A stretch of 64,000 nt of DNA from Guadua angustifolia (Eukaryota > Streptophyta > Magnoliopsida > Poales > Poaceae): the NCBI GenBank assembly GCA_036346375.1, contig CM070517.1, forward strand, positions 14,425,161 to 14,489,160. Reading direction: 5' to 3'. Positions 48,822 through 60,626 of this stretch are shown piece by piece. Each line of letters opens with the position of its first letter. The stretch's first letter is position 1. A model generated the notes under the pieces. That model was given only the letters and a program-made list of their open reading frames with translations, was not told the DNA's origin and did no database searches. The translations under genes were made by a program, and so were the position numbers.

Positions 48822-49450
48822 GGAAAAAGTCCATCCGTAATCCCTCAACTATGCAGTTGTCTAGTTTCCGTCCCTAAAGTGCAAAACTGGGTGAAACCCG
48901 TCTGTCAACTAGCAATACCAGTTAAAGTATACCCCTCCGCCCCCTCAATCGTGAGTTTGACCCACCGTGTGTCCACGTCGGATCCGAGCTGGCCCATATG
49001 TCAAGGACTAACTAGTACAGTCCGTGTGCCATAGAGAGGGAGAGGATGAGAGACAGAAAGTTCTTCGTCTCCTTCCTAAAGATTGTGATGGAAACAAAGG
49101 AAGCAACAGACATTTGGGCAGTGATCACCATTCGCCAGCGATGAGGGAGGTGGTAGATAGGGTGATCAGGACCGCAACGTCCCGTTTTTGTACTTGTCGG
49201 TCACCACTGAGGTCCCGCTCGCCGGCATCGAGCTTGGCAGAGCATATCCATGATGTCGCTCCCCTGTTTCAAGTTGAATAAGATCCGACTCGGCTAGCCA
49301 CGTGAGTCAAAGTGACCAAAACTGACGTTTCCCAATCGCAGGGACTTAAGTTACATGGTATTGCCAGCTGGGGGACTGGTTTTACCCAATTTTACACTTC
49401 AGGGATGAAAATTAGATGAAGAGTTGAGGGACCGCGGATGAATTTTTTGC
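48822..49450. mobile_element. Mutator-like MITE B with perfect 9-bp duplication
   Basis: TAGTTTTTA lies on both sides (48,813-48,821 and 49,451-49,459), a perfect 9-bp target duplication as made by Mutator-type transposases. Termini GGAAAAAGTCCATCCGTAAT and, reverse-complemented, GCAAAAAATTCATCCGCGGT extend to inverted repeats of about 110 bp through CCCTCAACT, TTTCCGTCCCT-like and CAATACCA blocks. The 400-bp interior is GC-richer than its surroundings and might be captured host sequence. It contains no transposase. Confidence 0.85.
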
Positions 49451-49952
49451 TAGTTTTTATCCTTCAGAAATGAGATGTTTGCACAGATGCACTCGAACGC
49501 AAATAGCTGTGATTGTTATGCTAGCACCTTGTTTTTAAGCATCATAGTCAAAAGGTGCACACACAAAACACACACACTTGTTGTAGTCACATGCTGTAAC
49601 TATCTTTTGGCCATATCATATTGCTCCACCTATGGTTTGCCTTGTCATTCCTCTTTACTACAATACGGACTGTGATCTTGTGCTAAATTTCAGTTTTGCA
49701 TATCATTGCAAACAGTAATCCACCATATATTTGAAAGCCATATGATGTCATATTTGACACGAATCATGTTGGTTGCTTAGAATCAAGAAATAGCACCTCA
49801 TTGCAATTAAATATCATGTGAAACTTAGCCAGTTCTATACATATTTATTTCCTTTGACAAACTCTTATATACTATATAGCTTGTCGTGACACAGAAACGA
49901 AAAGAAATTTGTTTAAATTGGTTCTATCTTCTTGGCTCTTATGTTTATCATA

Positions 49953-50406
49953 GGAAGAAGTCCATTTTCAACCCTGAACTATTGCCCGAGTCCAGAAAAC
50001 AACCTCCCAACTTCAAAACCATACGTTTTGCATCATTGAACTATCAAAACCATTAACTTTTTGCCCCCTGGGCTACCTATGAGTGGTTTCCACCGTGTTG
50101 GCTGACGCGGCATCCCAGTAGGCAAGCTTATGTTGAGGAACAGAGTATAACGAGTGGACCCAGTTTTAAATATACTATTTACTTTTAAATTTGTTCTTGC
50201 TAATTAGGATGCCATGTTAACATATGCTTGTCTTTTGAGATGCCACATCAGCCAAAAGGAGTGATGTAGCGGCCATCGTGAAAACAGCCTAGGAGTGAAA
50301 AGTGAATGGTTTTGATAGTTTGAGATGTAAAGTGGACGGTTTTGAAGTTGAAGGTTGTTTTTTTGGACTCTGTCAATAGTTCAAAGTTGAAAAAAGGACT
50401 TTTTCC
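49953..50406. mobile_element. Mutator-like MITE C
   Basis: Flanks TTTATCATA (49,944-49,952) and TTTATTGTA (50,407-50,415) match at seven of nine bases. Ends GGAAGAAGTCCATTTTCAAC and, reverse-complemented, GGAAAAAGTCCTTTTTTCAA continue into paired blocks (AACTATTG, GAGTCCA, CTTCAAAACC, AACTATCAAAACCATT). No coding capacity. Confidence 0.8.
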
Positions 50407-50415
50407 TTTATTGTA

Positions 50416-51900
50416 CGAAACAGTGGGTATTAATCTTTGTGTTGTGACTGTCAGAATCTCCTGCATTAGTTTTTCATTTACTGATTAAAAAGAGGTCCGC
50501 TTAATAATCTTTCAGTTCCTGCACACTCCATGATAGCTTTGAATTTATTTTAATCTTGTGGCTGGAAAATTCCCTTTGCATCTAGACAGACCAATACAAT
50601 AATTTTGAAGAAACATACAATTTTGTTCATGAAAATCGAAAAGGATTAATAGCGGTTCACTGAAAAGCCTAACAACCTATTGGTTTACTTGCAGTTGGTC
50701 GTACCAGTCTGCAAGCTCAGACGAGGTCAGTGTTTGGATTGGAATACGACAATCTATATGAACTTTAAACAGAAGTCTGCTGTCTGGAGAGCTAGACACA
50801 GACTCTAGGCTTCAAATCGTGTGTTTGCTGGTGATATGGCTGTAGCCTTCATTGTTGCTATAGGTATTCTGCTCTTTGTCTCTGCTTTTCTCCTCTCTAC
50901 TGTTATGTACATTGATTATTTTATCAGGAGCATTCGGTTTTAGAGAGGCCAGATGCGTACCATTGCTCATTTAGCTTCAGTTCTTTGCTTCATATCTGGC
51001 TTCCAAATATCCAGTTATTTCAAATAAAAAATGTAACCTAGGAGTATATCTTAAATCATATTTTTGTTCTCTATTTATCTGTAAGTTCGATCCTAATTTC
51101 CGTAAAGTAGAAACCTCTTGTAGTATTTTATAGACTAGCAACTTGAGCAGCATGGTCTATATGATTCATCGTCAGGTAACTTTCAAAAAGACACATGGTT
51201 TTTAATAGGAGTTTTCCAGTGTTTTCATATGACAATGAAATCACGTAGTTGCAGAAAATTGCATTATTATGTCCAGCATTCCCATTGAAATCTGTAAAGA
51301 TTTACTGCCTAGCAATTATGTAAAGTTTGCTCCGTCTGTGCACAACACCGATTCGGTTCTTTGTCAGTAGCCATTCATGTGTTAGATGTGCCTTAGGAAT
51401 GATCAAGTTGATTCCTTGCTTGAACCATGCTTCGTATATAGTAAAATGTATTGTTTTTGTCTAGTAAATGGACCGGATCATGTAGGGTTTTACTATAGAT
51501 TCCGATATGATTGGGTACGTGAATCCATTACCAATGCAGAACCCTTGGCAATTTTCCTGTGGTTAAGAGCTACAGTTCGTAATGGAAAAAAAACTGATAA
51601 TGGAGTTTAAGCAAATCAAAATGTGTTCTTACAATTTATGCAAAAGCTGGACTATTTCCTATTGTTCAATACGCATGTAAGACGTGTTTGTTTAGAAAAG
51701 CCCAAAAAAGCATGACAAATTAGCTCCACATCTAGAAACTCTACAACATGGTCGCTGAATTGCAGTTCTACAAAAAGGATTATTTTTCTCCAAACAAAAT
51801 ATAGTTGAACCTAGAGCTAAATTTAGAATAAATATCAGCAACAAGATTTTACAACAGACAGGCTTCTAATGGTATTCTGTATACATGTTCCAGCAGTTGT
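50416..51900. other. no supported gene; downstream of the EMSY-like gene
   Basis: No frame longer than about 74 codons and none of recognisable family. The 3' UTR of the minus-strand EMSY-like gene should occupy the right end of this stretch. Plant-like splice motifs near 50,695 and 50,863 hint at a plus-strand non-coding transcript, without proof. Confidence 0.35.
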
Positions 51901-54900
51901 TTACATGGCTTCTTCTCCAACCATGTGATCACCATCAACAGCCACAGCATCTGCATAGTTTGCTTGATGCTGGTTCCCAGCATATGGCACAATCCTTCGC
52001 GCACGGTTATGCTCATCTGCTTCCACCAAAAGGAGCTTGTCAAATACATGAAAGGGCATCTAAAGTACAAAGCTTCAAGATGTATTTATAATGTTGGCCG
52101 AATGGTGCTGTCGTCATGCCCCCCCATGCACTTCCAAAGTGGCTGTACACTGTATCGAATGCATAATTTGTAATCATTTGTGCATCAAGGAGAGGGCCCA
52201 TATTCCCATGTAAAAAGAAAGACCGCCAATAACATATGATTACTTTTATGATTGACATAAATTGTTAAAAAACTGCCCATTGTGTTACATGGATCCTACA
52301 GAATACACAACAAATGGTATACATCCAGGACAGCTGAAACTGCTCCCCTTTTAGGAGCAACCAGAACTAGAAATGAATGTTTTCTGCAGCATCAGAAAGG
52401 TCTTCCATATCTCTATGGTCAACGAATTGGATTAGTATTTACCGCTTTCACCATCAGATGCCTCAGCAAGCCTTGCTATTGCATCAATCAACGATTGTTC
52501 TTGCTCCTGCATACATTGCTAGTTAGTGGAAATGAAAGGCTTCCTGATTAAATAATTTGTCACTTCCTGATAAAATAATTTGTACAATTTCTGGCTTGCC
52601 TTCAGCACTTTCTTTGCCTTCTCTACTTCCAGGGGATCAGGATTGCTAACATTAAAAACCCTCTCCACCTATGTGAGAAGATAATCAGCACAATGCACAC
52701 AAGGTTTATATCTTTATAATGAGAAAGGCTAGCAAAATTCCTTCAAACTAACCTCTTTTATGAGGCTCTCAGTGTGAAGTATATCAATGTCATCAGAACT
52801 TCTCTTCCCAACACCATTTTGTGAAGGTGGAAAATCCTTCTTTGATGTATTCTTATGGAATCCTCTCCCCCTTCCTGTAGCTGGTATGGGCCCAGCACGG
52901 CTAGTTGACTTCTTACCCCCACTACCTGGAGCACCACGGCCTCCCTGATATATGCCAGGGTCTTCACCTTGCCATCTTATGTCATCAGGTCCCATCTGTA
53001 CTAAGAGGCCCGGGCAATGGTCAGCACAGGTCCATCAAACAGATGTTTTGGTGAAAATTAATAATTAATCCTTCTGAGCACAAACATTGAGACATCAAAA
53101 GCATGGGCAAAATACAAACAGGAGTAATGACGAAACCGGGAACATCTCTGGTGCTGCTTACTACATTCCCCAGCAAAATGAAACATATCTGCTTATTTTG
53201 GATATGTGATTCAATAATGGCAGCGTAAGGCGAGAATGAAATGGACAGAATTAATTCATCTTATCTGGCTGTGTTTATTCTCTAACAACTTCCCAGTTGC
53301 AAAGTTGCTGTATCTTCTTAGAAAAATGTGAAAGTCGGCATAATTGAGTGGCAATCACTCAACATCTAATACTAAACAAACACTGGAAACCAATTTCTAT
53401 GTACTACCCACTATTCCCCATGTATAATTCGCATTTGAATCTAAACCAGCCCAATTTCACATTTGAAGATCAAGAGTCTAACTGTGAATCTGTGATCTGT
53501 ACCAATGGCCCTGATTCTGGAATCTGCCATATTCTTTGTCCAAATTTACCCATTTCAGTGATAAATGTTGGTGTGACAAACCTTTGATTAAAATGTTTTG
53601 ACACGTTTGTCTAAAAACTAAAGCGAAATGCTAATTCGAATGTACTCTTGACAAAACATTAGTTGCAATCCGAACACAGACTATATCAAATGACAAAAAA
53701 TTGGTAAACAGAAAGTTGGCAATCTTTGCTAGACTAACAGCCCCCCAAAAAAAAAAAACACACCACCCAAATAAAGGTAGTTGGTTAAAATACTTTGGCC
53801 CAGCATCCGGATATGTCTGGCAAATAATTCTGCAATTATTTTTTTTTTAACTTTCACAAGCCCGTCACACAAGAATAAATAATAGTTTACAATAGCTATG
53901 GTCAGCTTCCTTACTTGTCCCAATAGATTAGTTCTGTAACTTAGTTCATTAGTACAGGACCATGTTGACACAAAAATGCTATGGATCTGCATGACAAATC
54001 CAGTTGGCAATTTCATCTCACAGGAACAATTGTATTGGTTCACATTTAAAAGTAAAAAAAAAAAATCAAGATTTCCTTTATGAAAGGTTCCCTCCTATGG
54101 TAATTGACTAATTGTTTTGAAAGCTAATCTCTGCCTAACCAAGCATTCTTAATCTACATGATGTTCATTTCTAGGCAACTTAACTAATCAAATGATCTTT
54201 CAGCGCAATATCAAAAAAAGAACCAGCAAATATCAAATCGTCAAGTTATCAGAATGTCCACATAAAAAAGGTCATGTACCTCTTTAAGATCAACCCACTC
54301 CCAACTCTCATTAGCTGTATTTAAGTCATAAGCTAGCACATAAAGGCCCTGAAATGGAGAATCCCTTAGAAAAAGGCCAGAGACTTGAATCAACAAACTG
54401 TATTCCTAATGAGATAAAAACACACCGTTACTGGATTGTAATCAGTTATAGTTGCTTCATAGAAATTGTTATCTTCAGGCCACCGAGTCATGACTTTACG
54501 ATTAATTAATGGATCAACATGCTGTGCTTGAGAAGATTCAACAGCAGGAGGGCCACCGGGAAAGTTTCTATTCATATGCGGTCCCCTTGCACTAGGACCT
54601 GCTGAAGATGGCATGGGCTTGACTGCAGAACCCCCTGGTATCTTCTGGCCCTGGAAGCACATGAAATTCTGTCAAAGAAACAAGAAAATGATTCAATTTT
54701 TAAAGGAACAAGTCATCGGAATTATCTTCCTACTGGTTTTGTCTTTTTGCCTTTAGGGCCTTGCGGAACTCCTTTTTTAGCTGTTGTAGATGGTGGTTGT
54801 GTTGGTGTAACCAGCTGTTGTGAATGCATAGCAGGAGGTGGTACAGCTAGGGCAGGAACAGATTGAGATGTCTTTTGCCTCTTACGACCAGAGGTGGTAG

Positions 54901-56811
54901 GGCTAGGTGCAAGATCATGTATAGGCTGAAGATTGTTGGGTAAGCTTGCCTGAAGCCCTCCTGTTGATGATCTCCATTCCCTTAATTCCAAGGAACACAG
55001 AAATTTAGAATGCTGGAAACATAATACATATGAACGTTGCAGTGACTAGCACAAACATTTATCTGTATTCTACCTTATGCTGCGGATAATATCATCACTG
55101 TTGACCCTGTTTAGTAGCTCCCTGTGTTCTTTGTCAGATACCCTTAGCTCCTTCCTAAGCTCAGTTATGAGACCTTCCTTCTCCTGAAATGGGATAAAGC
55201 TGATCTTAGGTCATCTTTGAGAAATAATATCTGAAATCAGCACAAACACCCAAAATAGTAGTGACAGTTTAATGGTCGCAACCCATGTAATGGCGTCAGA
55301 CTGAGCTTTAAACGCACGAAGAACAGAACAATATGCTTCTTGCTCAAGTTGATGAATTTGTGTTTCCATATCGATCTGAGCTCTAGGGTATGAACTGGCA
55401 GGGCCAATAGCTCTTCCATTACCACTGACATGTCCACTGCCTCTTATACCTCTACTATTCGGAAATGGTGGTGGAAGATCATCATCAGTTCCTGTAACCA
55501 TCACAAAGTTGAGGAACCAGCAATTAGTGCATGTTACAGAGCAGCTAGTATACCAGCTTTACAACGGAATTTTCCACATTGCTAGCAGAGTAGCAGAAAA
55601 TAGTTTGCATTGTTCTTGTAATTCCAAGAAATAACATAAAATAGGACTGAAAAACATGCAGTTCACTACTTCAATACAAATGTGGGTCATCTGCATTACA
55701 AATCAAACCGTTCAAACAACATGGAAGTAAGAAATTTGCCAACTCACTCAACAGGCAGCAAAAGGGTGCAATTTTCTCCAAATGCCAAGACCCACCAAAG
55801 AAACTTCAGGAAAAAAAAAGAACTTGAAAGGCTAAGTCTTTTCAGCTCACCAATATAGATAAGGCCCACTTGGAAAATCCATTGTGTTTAACAAGAACAG
55901 CAAGAATAACAAACCTAATTTTTTTCCCACAGCCCAAAGACCAAAGCCTTGTTGAATCAAGCCCAAAGCAGCCCTCATTTTACATTGAAAGCTCAGAAAC
56001 ATTACATAAAAAAGAAATTGGCATTTCACCAGCATATCAGCTACATAAACTAAAAGCAAAACTCCCAAGCTCAGTGATCTCACAACCACTATTGGAGGGT
56101 GAGTCGTCCACCAAGTATCATACTCCCAGAACCACAGAAGCAATTTTTAAGTAAACTCCAAAGTGCTCTGCTCAAAGGCTACGAGAGAAGCTCCAACACC
56201 ACATTTTTAACACCCTGAGATGATCAATTCAATTATGCCCAGCCCAAAGGAAACAAATTGACAACAAGCCAGTCTAACCCACAATTGACCCCAAGAACGA
56301 TTCAATGTTTCTCAAAACAAGCTAGGAAATTCGAATTCTCAGTTAAACAAGCTCACGAGAAATGGTGCCAAAAGGCCCAAAACTACAAATAAGTGCACTT
56401 AAACAACTACAGGAAACTATCACAAGTCACGCCCAGTTCACCAAACTAACAAACACATTCCAGAGCATCAACTGTAGCGACAAATCGCCGTAAAACCCTA
56501 TTCCCTAGTCCGCACAAAGCTCCAATCTTTCCCCAAGCAGGCTGCGAGAACCCTAACCCAAACCCCCCATCACGCATGCTCAAACCCTAGCTCGCACCTC
56601 CGAACTCGCAAGCGCCCAAAACCCTACTCGACCACCGAAAGAAACGCGACCTTTCTTTCCCAAAGTATCCCTAACACCTCCCAAAGCAAGCCACAGCCGT
56701 GCGCAAGCAGCTCGAGCAAGCAAGAACACTAGAATTCGAAACCCTAGCACCAGGAATTAGCAGAGCCCAGCTCCCCCACTCACCGCTGCTGTCCGACGGC
56801 CCGTAGTCCAT
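51901..56811 (-). CDS. EMSY-LIKE protein (ENT + Tudor/Agenet), frameshift in exon 6
   Basis: Plant EMSY-like proteins are chromatin factors with an ENT domain and a Royal-family (Tudor/Agenet) fold. Ten coding exons, 5' to 3': 56784-56811, 55283-55491, 55074-55183, 54734-54980, 54426-54650, 54279-54348, 52753-52995, 52600-52668, 52443-52506, 51901-51950. The start MDYGPSDSSG and ENT core QIHQLEQEAYCSVLRAFKAQ are classic. The Tudor-like part begins DPLINRKVMTRWPEDNNFYE. GPDDIRWQGEDPGIY and a basic Gly/Arg-rich stretch follow, then a C-terminal helix EQEQSLIDAIARLAEASDGE. Exon 6 is 70 bases where phases on both sides require 69: the G run at 54,299-54,302 has one extra base, giving a stop 19 codons into the exon (about 292 residues instead of 437). 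All other phases fit. Intron 8 uses a GC donor. The last exon is the least certain. Confidence 0.9.
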
Positions 56812-57089
56812 TGCTCGACGCAGCCCACCACCCGGGAAGCGAACGCGAGCTCCCACAGAACCTGAACCTGAAACCACCCAAGAAACATGGAGTCAGCTAG
56901 CTCCCGCCACCCGCCGCCGAAGAAGCTACCGAAACTCCAGGTCGACCGCCCCAGTCGGCCCCGGATCCGTGGGCGCCTCACCTCAGGCGGACGCGGCAGC
57001 GGCTTGCGGCAGCCGAATCGCGCGGCGAGCCAGCGGAATCCGGCGAGATTTGGGGGGCGAGGTCGCAAGTGGGGAAGTGTGCTGTGCTT

Positions 57090-57123
<34 letters not shown>

Positions 57124-57172
57124 AGAAGAAAAGAAAGAGGGAAAATTAGTCGGACTTGAAGCGGATTTTATA
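56812..57172 (-). promoter_or_regulatory. core promoter and 5' leader of the EMSY-like gene
   Basis: Minus-strand TATAAAAT at 57,172-57,165 lies where a TATA box should be. A (CT)n tract on the transcribed strand (57,091-57,123) would fall in the leader. A GTGAGG donor near 56,982 and an acceptor TGGTTTCAG ending near 56,868 suggest a small leader intron of about 115 bases before the start codon. Confidence 0.6.
57091..57123. repeat. (GA)n microsatellite
   Basis: A run of about 14 GA repeats with one imperfect unit. Pyrimidine-rich leader tracts of this kind are common in plant housekeeping promoters. Confidence 0.9.
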
Positions 57173-57865
57173 AGCGGCGTGGTGTGGTCAGGAAGGGAGG
57201 TTACTGCGGTTGTTTGGTACTTTCGGGCTTTTGGTTCTGGTCGGAAACCGACATTGTGTTTGGCGCTTTGGCTCCGAGTTTTAACCGTGTAATCCGATTA
57301 GGCGATTACAATGTAAATGTGTTATATTGTTTGCTGTTTGATTTATTTAGTCCGTAATTTTTATCTAAGTAATTGAATTGTGGATCAATTCAGCCTAAAA
57401 CAACTTCTAAAAAAACCTTCTCAAACTGTACAAGTTTCTTCCAAACAATACAACTTTCTGGATGTATATGATGAACTCTAAACAGATAGATCTTATATAA
57501 ATCGTATGATGAAATACCACATGAGTCTATTTCAGTTGAAATCGGGCAGAATCAATTTCATTACGCTGCAACCCGTATCCTCACGAAATCATCATTTTTT
57601 TATACACGTGTAATTTTTTGGCAAATTCGGCCTCCTTACAAGCGCAATTGCAAAACTAGTTCCATCCCCGATGCTACCGCGGTTCAAAAATAACTCTCAT
57701 AGCGTAGTAGATACACCACGGTATGAGAGCACGAAATGTGATACGTGTTACTTTCCGATGCTTCCGCGTTAAGAATAGAGTTATTTTATAATTGTGTTCG
57801 CAAGAAGATCAGATGTCAGATTTGTCAAATAAAAATTAGTATAAGGCTTGTCTCACCTCCTTGGC
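57173..57865. other. no supported gene
   Basis: Upstream region of the EMSY-like gene. No repeat, MITE or frame of note was seen. Confidence 0.5.
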
Positions 57866-58192
57866 TTTGCAATTGTGCATCTTGATCAGATATTTGGTGA
57901 AAACCCTAGTGCACCAACTATCATTTGTCAAATATCAAATTATTCTACATATAAAATGTCATGATCAAATTCATTCTATACTAGAAGTTAAAACAAACTT
58001 GATCATGAACAGAACTATTCTGCTCATGATCAAGTTTGTCTTTTTATTACTCTTAGCACAGACGAATTTGATCATGAAATTTTATATGTAGATGGGGTAA
58101 GCTGATATGTACATCCATGATTTTTTTCAGAATTTTTGAAACTTTTCTTAGTTGGTGTGCATCAGGTTTTCATCAAATATTTGTGTGCACAG
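57866..58192. mobile_element. fold-back MITE, family 1 relative
   Basis: The arms meet near 58,016 at AAACTTGATCATGAACAGAA and its partner TCTGCTCATGATCAAGTTT. Outer arms pair as ATATTTGGTGAAAACCCTAG with CTGATGCACACCAAC on the other side. GCACACCAACTAAGAAAAGT, read on the minus strand near 58,150, is shared with the element at 43,417-43,772. Confidence 0.75.
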
Positions 58193-59312
58193 GATACGTT
58201 GCCTTGGCTCTCTCTAACAGCCCACGTCTTCTCGCAATCACATCCACACCCCTACCCCGCCACTGTGGCACTCTCCTCTGCGGGCAAGCACAAATCCTAG
58301 ACCCTATTTTTGTTGTTAGTTTTTATACATTATTCTATCAAATTTTTATTTTTCTTCCATACAAATCCTCCATCCAATATGTTCTTTTTTAGTATTTATC
58401 TTTTATTCCATCTATTTTTTATCAATTTTGTCTGAATTTTGGACACTTAACAGTCTGTATTTTCTATCTGAAAAATTCTCCTTTTTTTCCTCTAATCTGT
58501 TCAACATCTTCCATACCGAATGCCATATTCTTCAACTTTTGTCTTGGATTACAGGTCCGCGCTACTATCACCATTACAATGTGCAATGCGATTTAAACAA
58601 AAACATTGTAACGGATTCCAATACCGTTACCAACAGAAAGCATAAAAATTCAGTTTTCACCTATTCCCTTTCAAATACTAGCGTATCCTCAAACTTTTTA
58701 TGTTTGCACTTACAGTTGTGAACCAAACATCACCTGAGTTTTAGCCCAGGCTTTTATATGTTTTTTAAATAATATATTTTTAAAATAATATTAAAGTAAA
58801 AAGATGTTGAAAAAATTACAAAAATATACCTCTACACCATTTCAAATGGTGACAATCTTACGTGCCGTGGCATGCTATATGGGTTTTTGTCGTCAAACGA
58901 ATTGTTGACAGAGCCTTGTCGCCAATTCAAACTTCTGTCCCCGATTCATTTGGCGGCAAGAGCTCTATCGCTGATTCATTTGGCATTTTTCTATTTAAAA
59001 TAACAATATTACAAAAATTAAGATTGATTTTTTTTTATATAATTTCACTGCATGCACGTAGAGAAGTTAGCTGATAATTTGTTTTAATAAAATTCTTTCC
59101 AACATGACATAACACTTTATAATGTACGTTTGAATTAAATGGCACATAGGGTTTGATTAGGTGTATATATTTACCTCACTATTCCTACGATACAAATGGC
59201 AATATACACGAACCATCAACCTAAACTAAATTAAAGAACATATGCATCTTTTGAAATAGAAAACATTAGGAGGATGAAAAGAAGTCAGATTTGCAGTCAT
59301 ACATCCTATGTA
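58193..59312. other. no supported gene
   Basis: AT-rich DNA with open frames at 58,117-58,721 and 58,862-59,074 that match no family and overlap in different frames. No repeat structure was noticed. Confidence 0.45.
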
Positions 59313-59937
59313 TCAGGATCTATCAGTACCTTTTCCTTGAGTTCCTACTGGCGTAGGCCTTCGCCTTCTTCCAATTACTCCCATACCGAAACTCATTTTC
59401 GGGCCTAACTTAGGCTTGTCCCAATCCGAAATAACCTCACCTTCAGCAACAACATTGGAGATTATCGGTACATTTATGTTCTATTCCCCCTTTTGGCCTT
59501 TCCCTTGTCCTTTAGGGTGTAAGGTTTCCAACAGGTGAAGTTTTTTAGCACAACAAGATAGTTCAGCATATATAGTTCAGCATATATTTTTGCTAGATGA
59601 ACGCAATGTCGTACTTCTTGGGCCCATCAATCCATTCAAAGAAATAGCATTGCTCTGATGACTGGGATTATGTATGAGTGATGTTAGCGATATGTAAAAT
59701 ACAATGTGCAATGAGAAATATCAATACGTGATAACGTGGATACCCCGCACGTGTATTGTGCTCAAGCAATGGTGTTGTATGTGTGAATTGAATGATCTAT
59801 GCTGGATTACCTTAGTTGCAATATGGGCAAGAAAACTAAAGTAGCATAGGTGCATCTTTGTAAGAATTATTAGGATAGGTTCCTATCTTCTTGGCAACCT
59901 ACTTTCGCTTCTGAAGCATTGCTATGTAGTCCGACAT
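59313..59937 (-). pseudogene. remnant of a GRF-type zinc-finger gene
   Basis: Minus-strand pieces: a possible first exon at 59,937-59,903 (MSDYIAMLQKR then a GTAGGT donor), a segment at 59,655-59,593 encoding QCYFFEWIDGPKKYDIAF, and a tail at about 59,520-59,313 encoding KPKLGPKMSFGMGVIGRRRR to a TGA. CYFFEWIDGPKKYD resembles the C-terminal half of the GRF zinc finger (Cys, aromatic pair, Trp) carried by many small grass genes and transposon-borne genes. The tail has an in-frame TAG near 59,480 and the N-terminal zinc ligands were not found, so it looks broken. The exon links are guesses. Confidence 0.4.
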
Positions 59938-60037
59938 CTCTAACCCTAGAGGAGTAAACTCCACTAGGTCTCTTCTCCCTCCCTGTTTTTGAAGTTTACT
60001 TCAGAAGAGTGTTTGTTGTGGTAATGGAGTGTATCCC

Positions 60038-60046
60038 ATTTATATA
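60038..60046 (-). promoter_or_regulatory. TATA-like box upstream of the GRF remnant
   Basis: Minus strand TATATAAAT followed by GGGATACACTCC, about 100 bases upstream of the possible start codon at 59,937. A second minus-strand box, TATATAAG, lies at 60,563-60,570. Either could be a gene or LTR promoter. Motif and position only. Confidence 0.35.
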
Positions 60047-60130
60047 GCCGGTGATGGTGTAGTTTTCTAGAAGTAAATATTAGATAATGGGAGTGCATAG
60101 GAAAGGTAAGCAAAATGTCAAGCACTTACA

Positions 60131-60345
60131 AGTGTATGTTGTCAAATCACTTAGAAAAGATGTTTGTGTTGTCATTTCATTGTGAAAAGCTGGTGCAAGT
60201 TGTCCAATCATTAAGAAAAGTTTATGTGTGTTGTGTATTCACTCCAAAAATGTGGTGGGAGTTATCAAATCAATGAGAAAAAACTAGTGTACGTTATCAA
60301 TTCACTATGAAAAGCTAGTGTTTGTTGTTACCCGTCTTGATTCCA
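60131..60345. repeat. 31-32 bp minisatellite, about 6.4 copies
   Basis: Six diverged units follow the pattern GTGTRYGTTRTCAAWTCACT then NWGAAAAGCTA, with a partial seventh. Unit starts fall at about 60,131, 60,163, 60,194, 60,225, 60,256, 60,287 and 60,318. It lies between the two TATA-like boxes. Confidence 0.85.
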
Positions 60346-60365
60346 CTAATGGGAGTTTTTCACTT

Positions 60366-60502
60366 AGCGCAACACATGCGCTTCCGGTGATCACCTAGTG
60401 CAACACATGCACAAAAGACTCTCAATCCACTCCTAATTGCAACACATGGAATTAGTCTCACTCTTACCTCAAAAATCAATTTGAGGGAATGCAACACATG
60501 CA
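60366..60502. repeat. CAACACATG dyad array, first cluster (4 copies)
   Basis: Four copies of the core CAACACATG at 60,366-60,382, 60,398-60,412, 60,433-60,455 and 60,490-60,502. Each is flanked by inverted arms that differ between copies: AGCGCA/TGCGCT, GTGCA/TGCAC, CTAATTGCA/TGGAATTAG (one mismatch) and TGCA/TGCA, always around the loop ACACA. Confidence 0.9.
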
Positions 60503-60626
60503 AACCACCTCCCAAATACTCACACAAGAGCTTCAACACCCAGCAAATCCCCCCAAGGCCTCCTTATATAGCCCACACAAGAAAATTAGCCATTGGGAGC
60601 AAAGTCCTGCAAAACTCGGTAAATCC

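Noticed and set aside
56887..57159. 90-codon plus-strand frame opposite the EMSY-like leader
   Set aside because: It is antisense to the leader exon and promoter and ends in GA repeats; no gene support.
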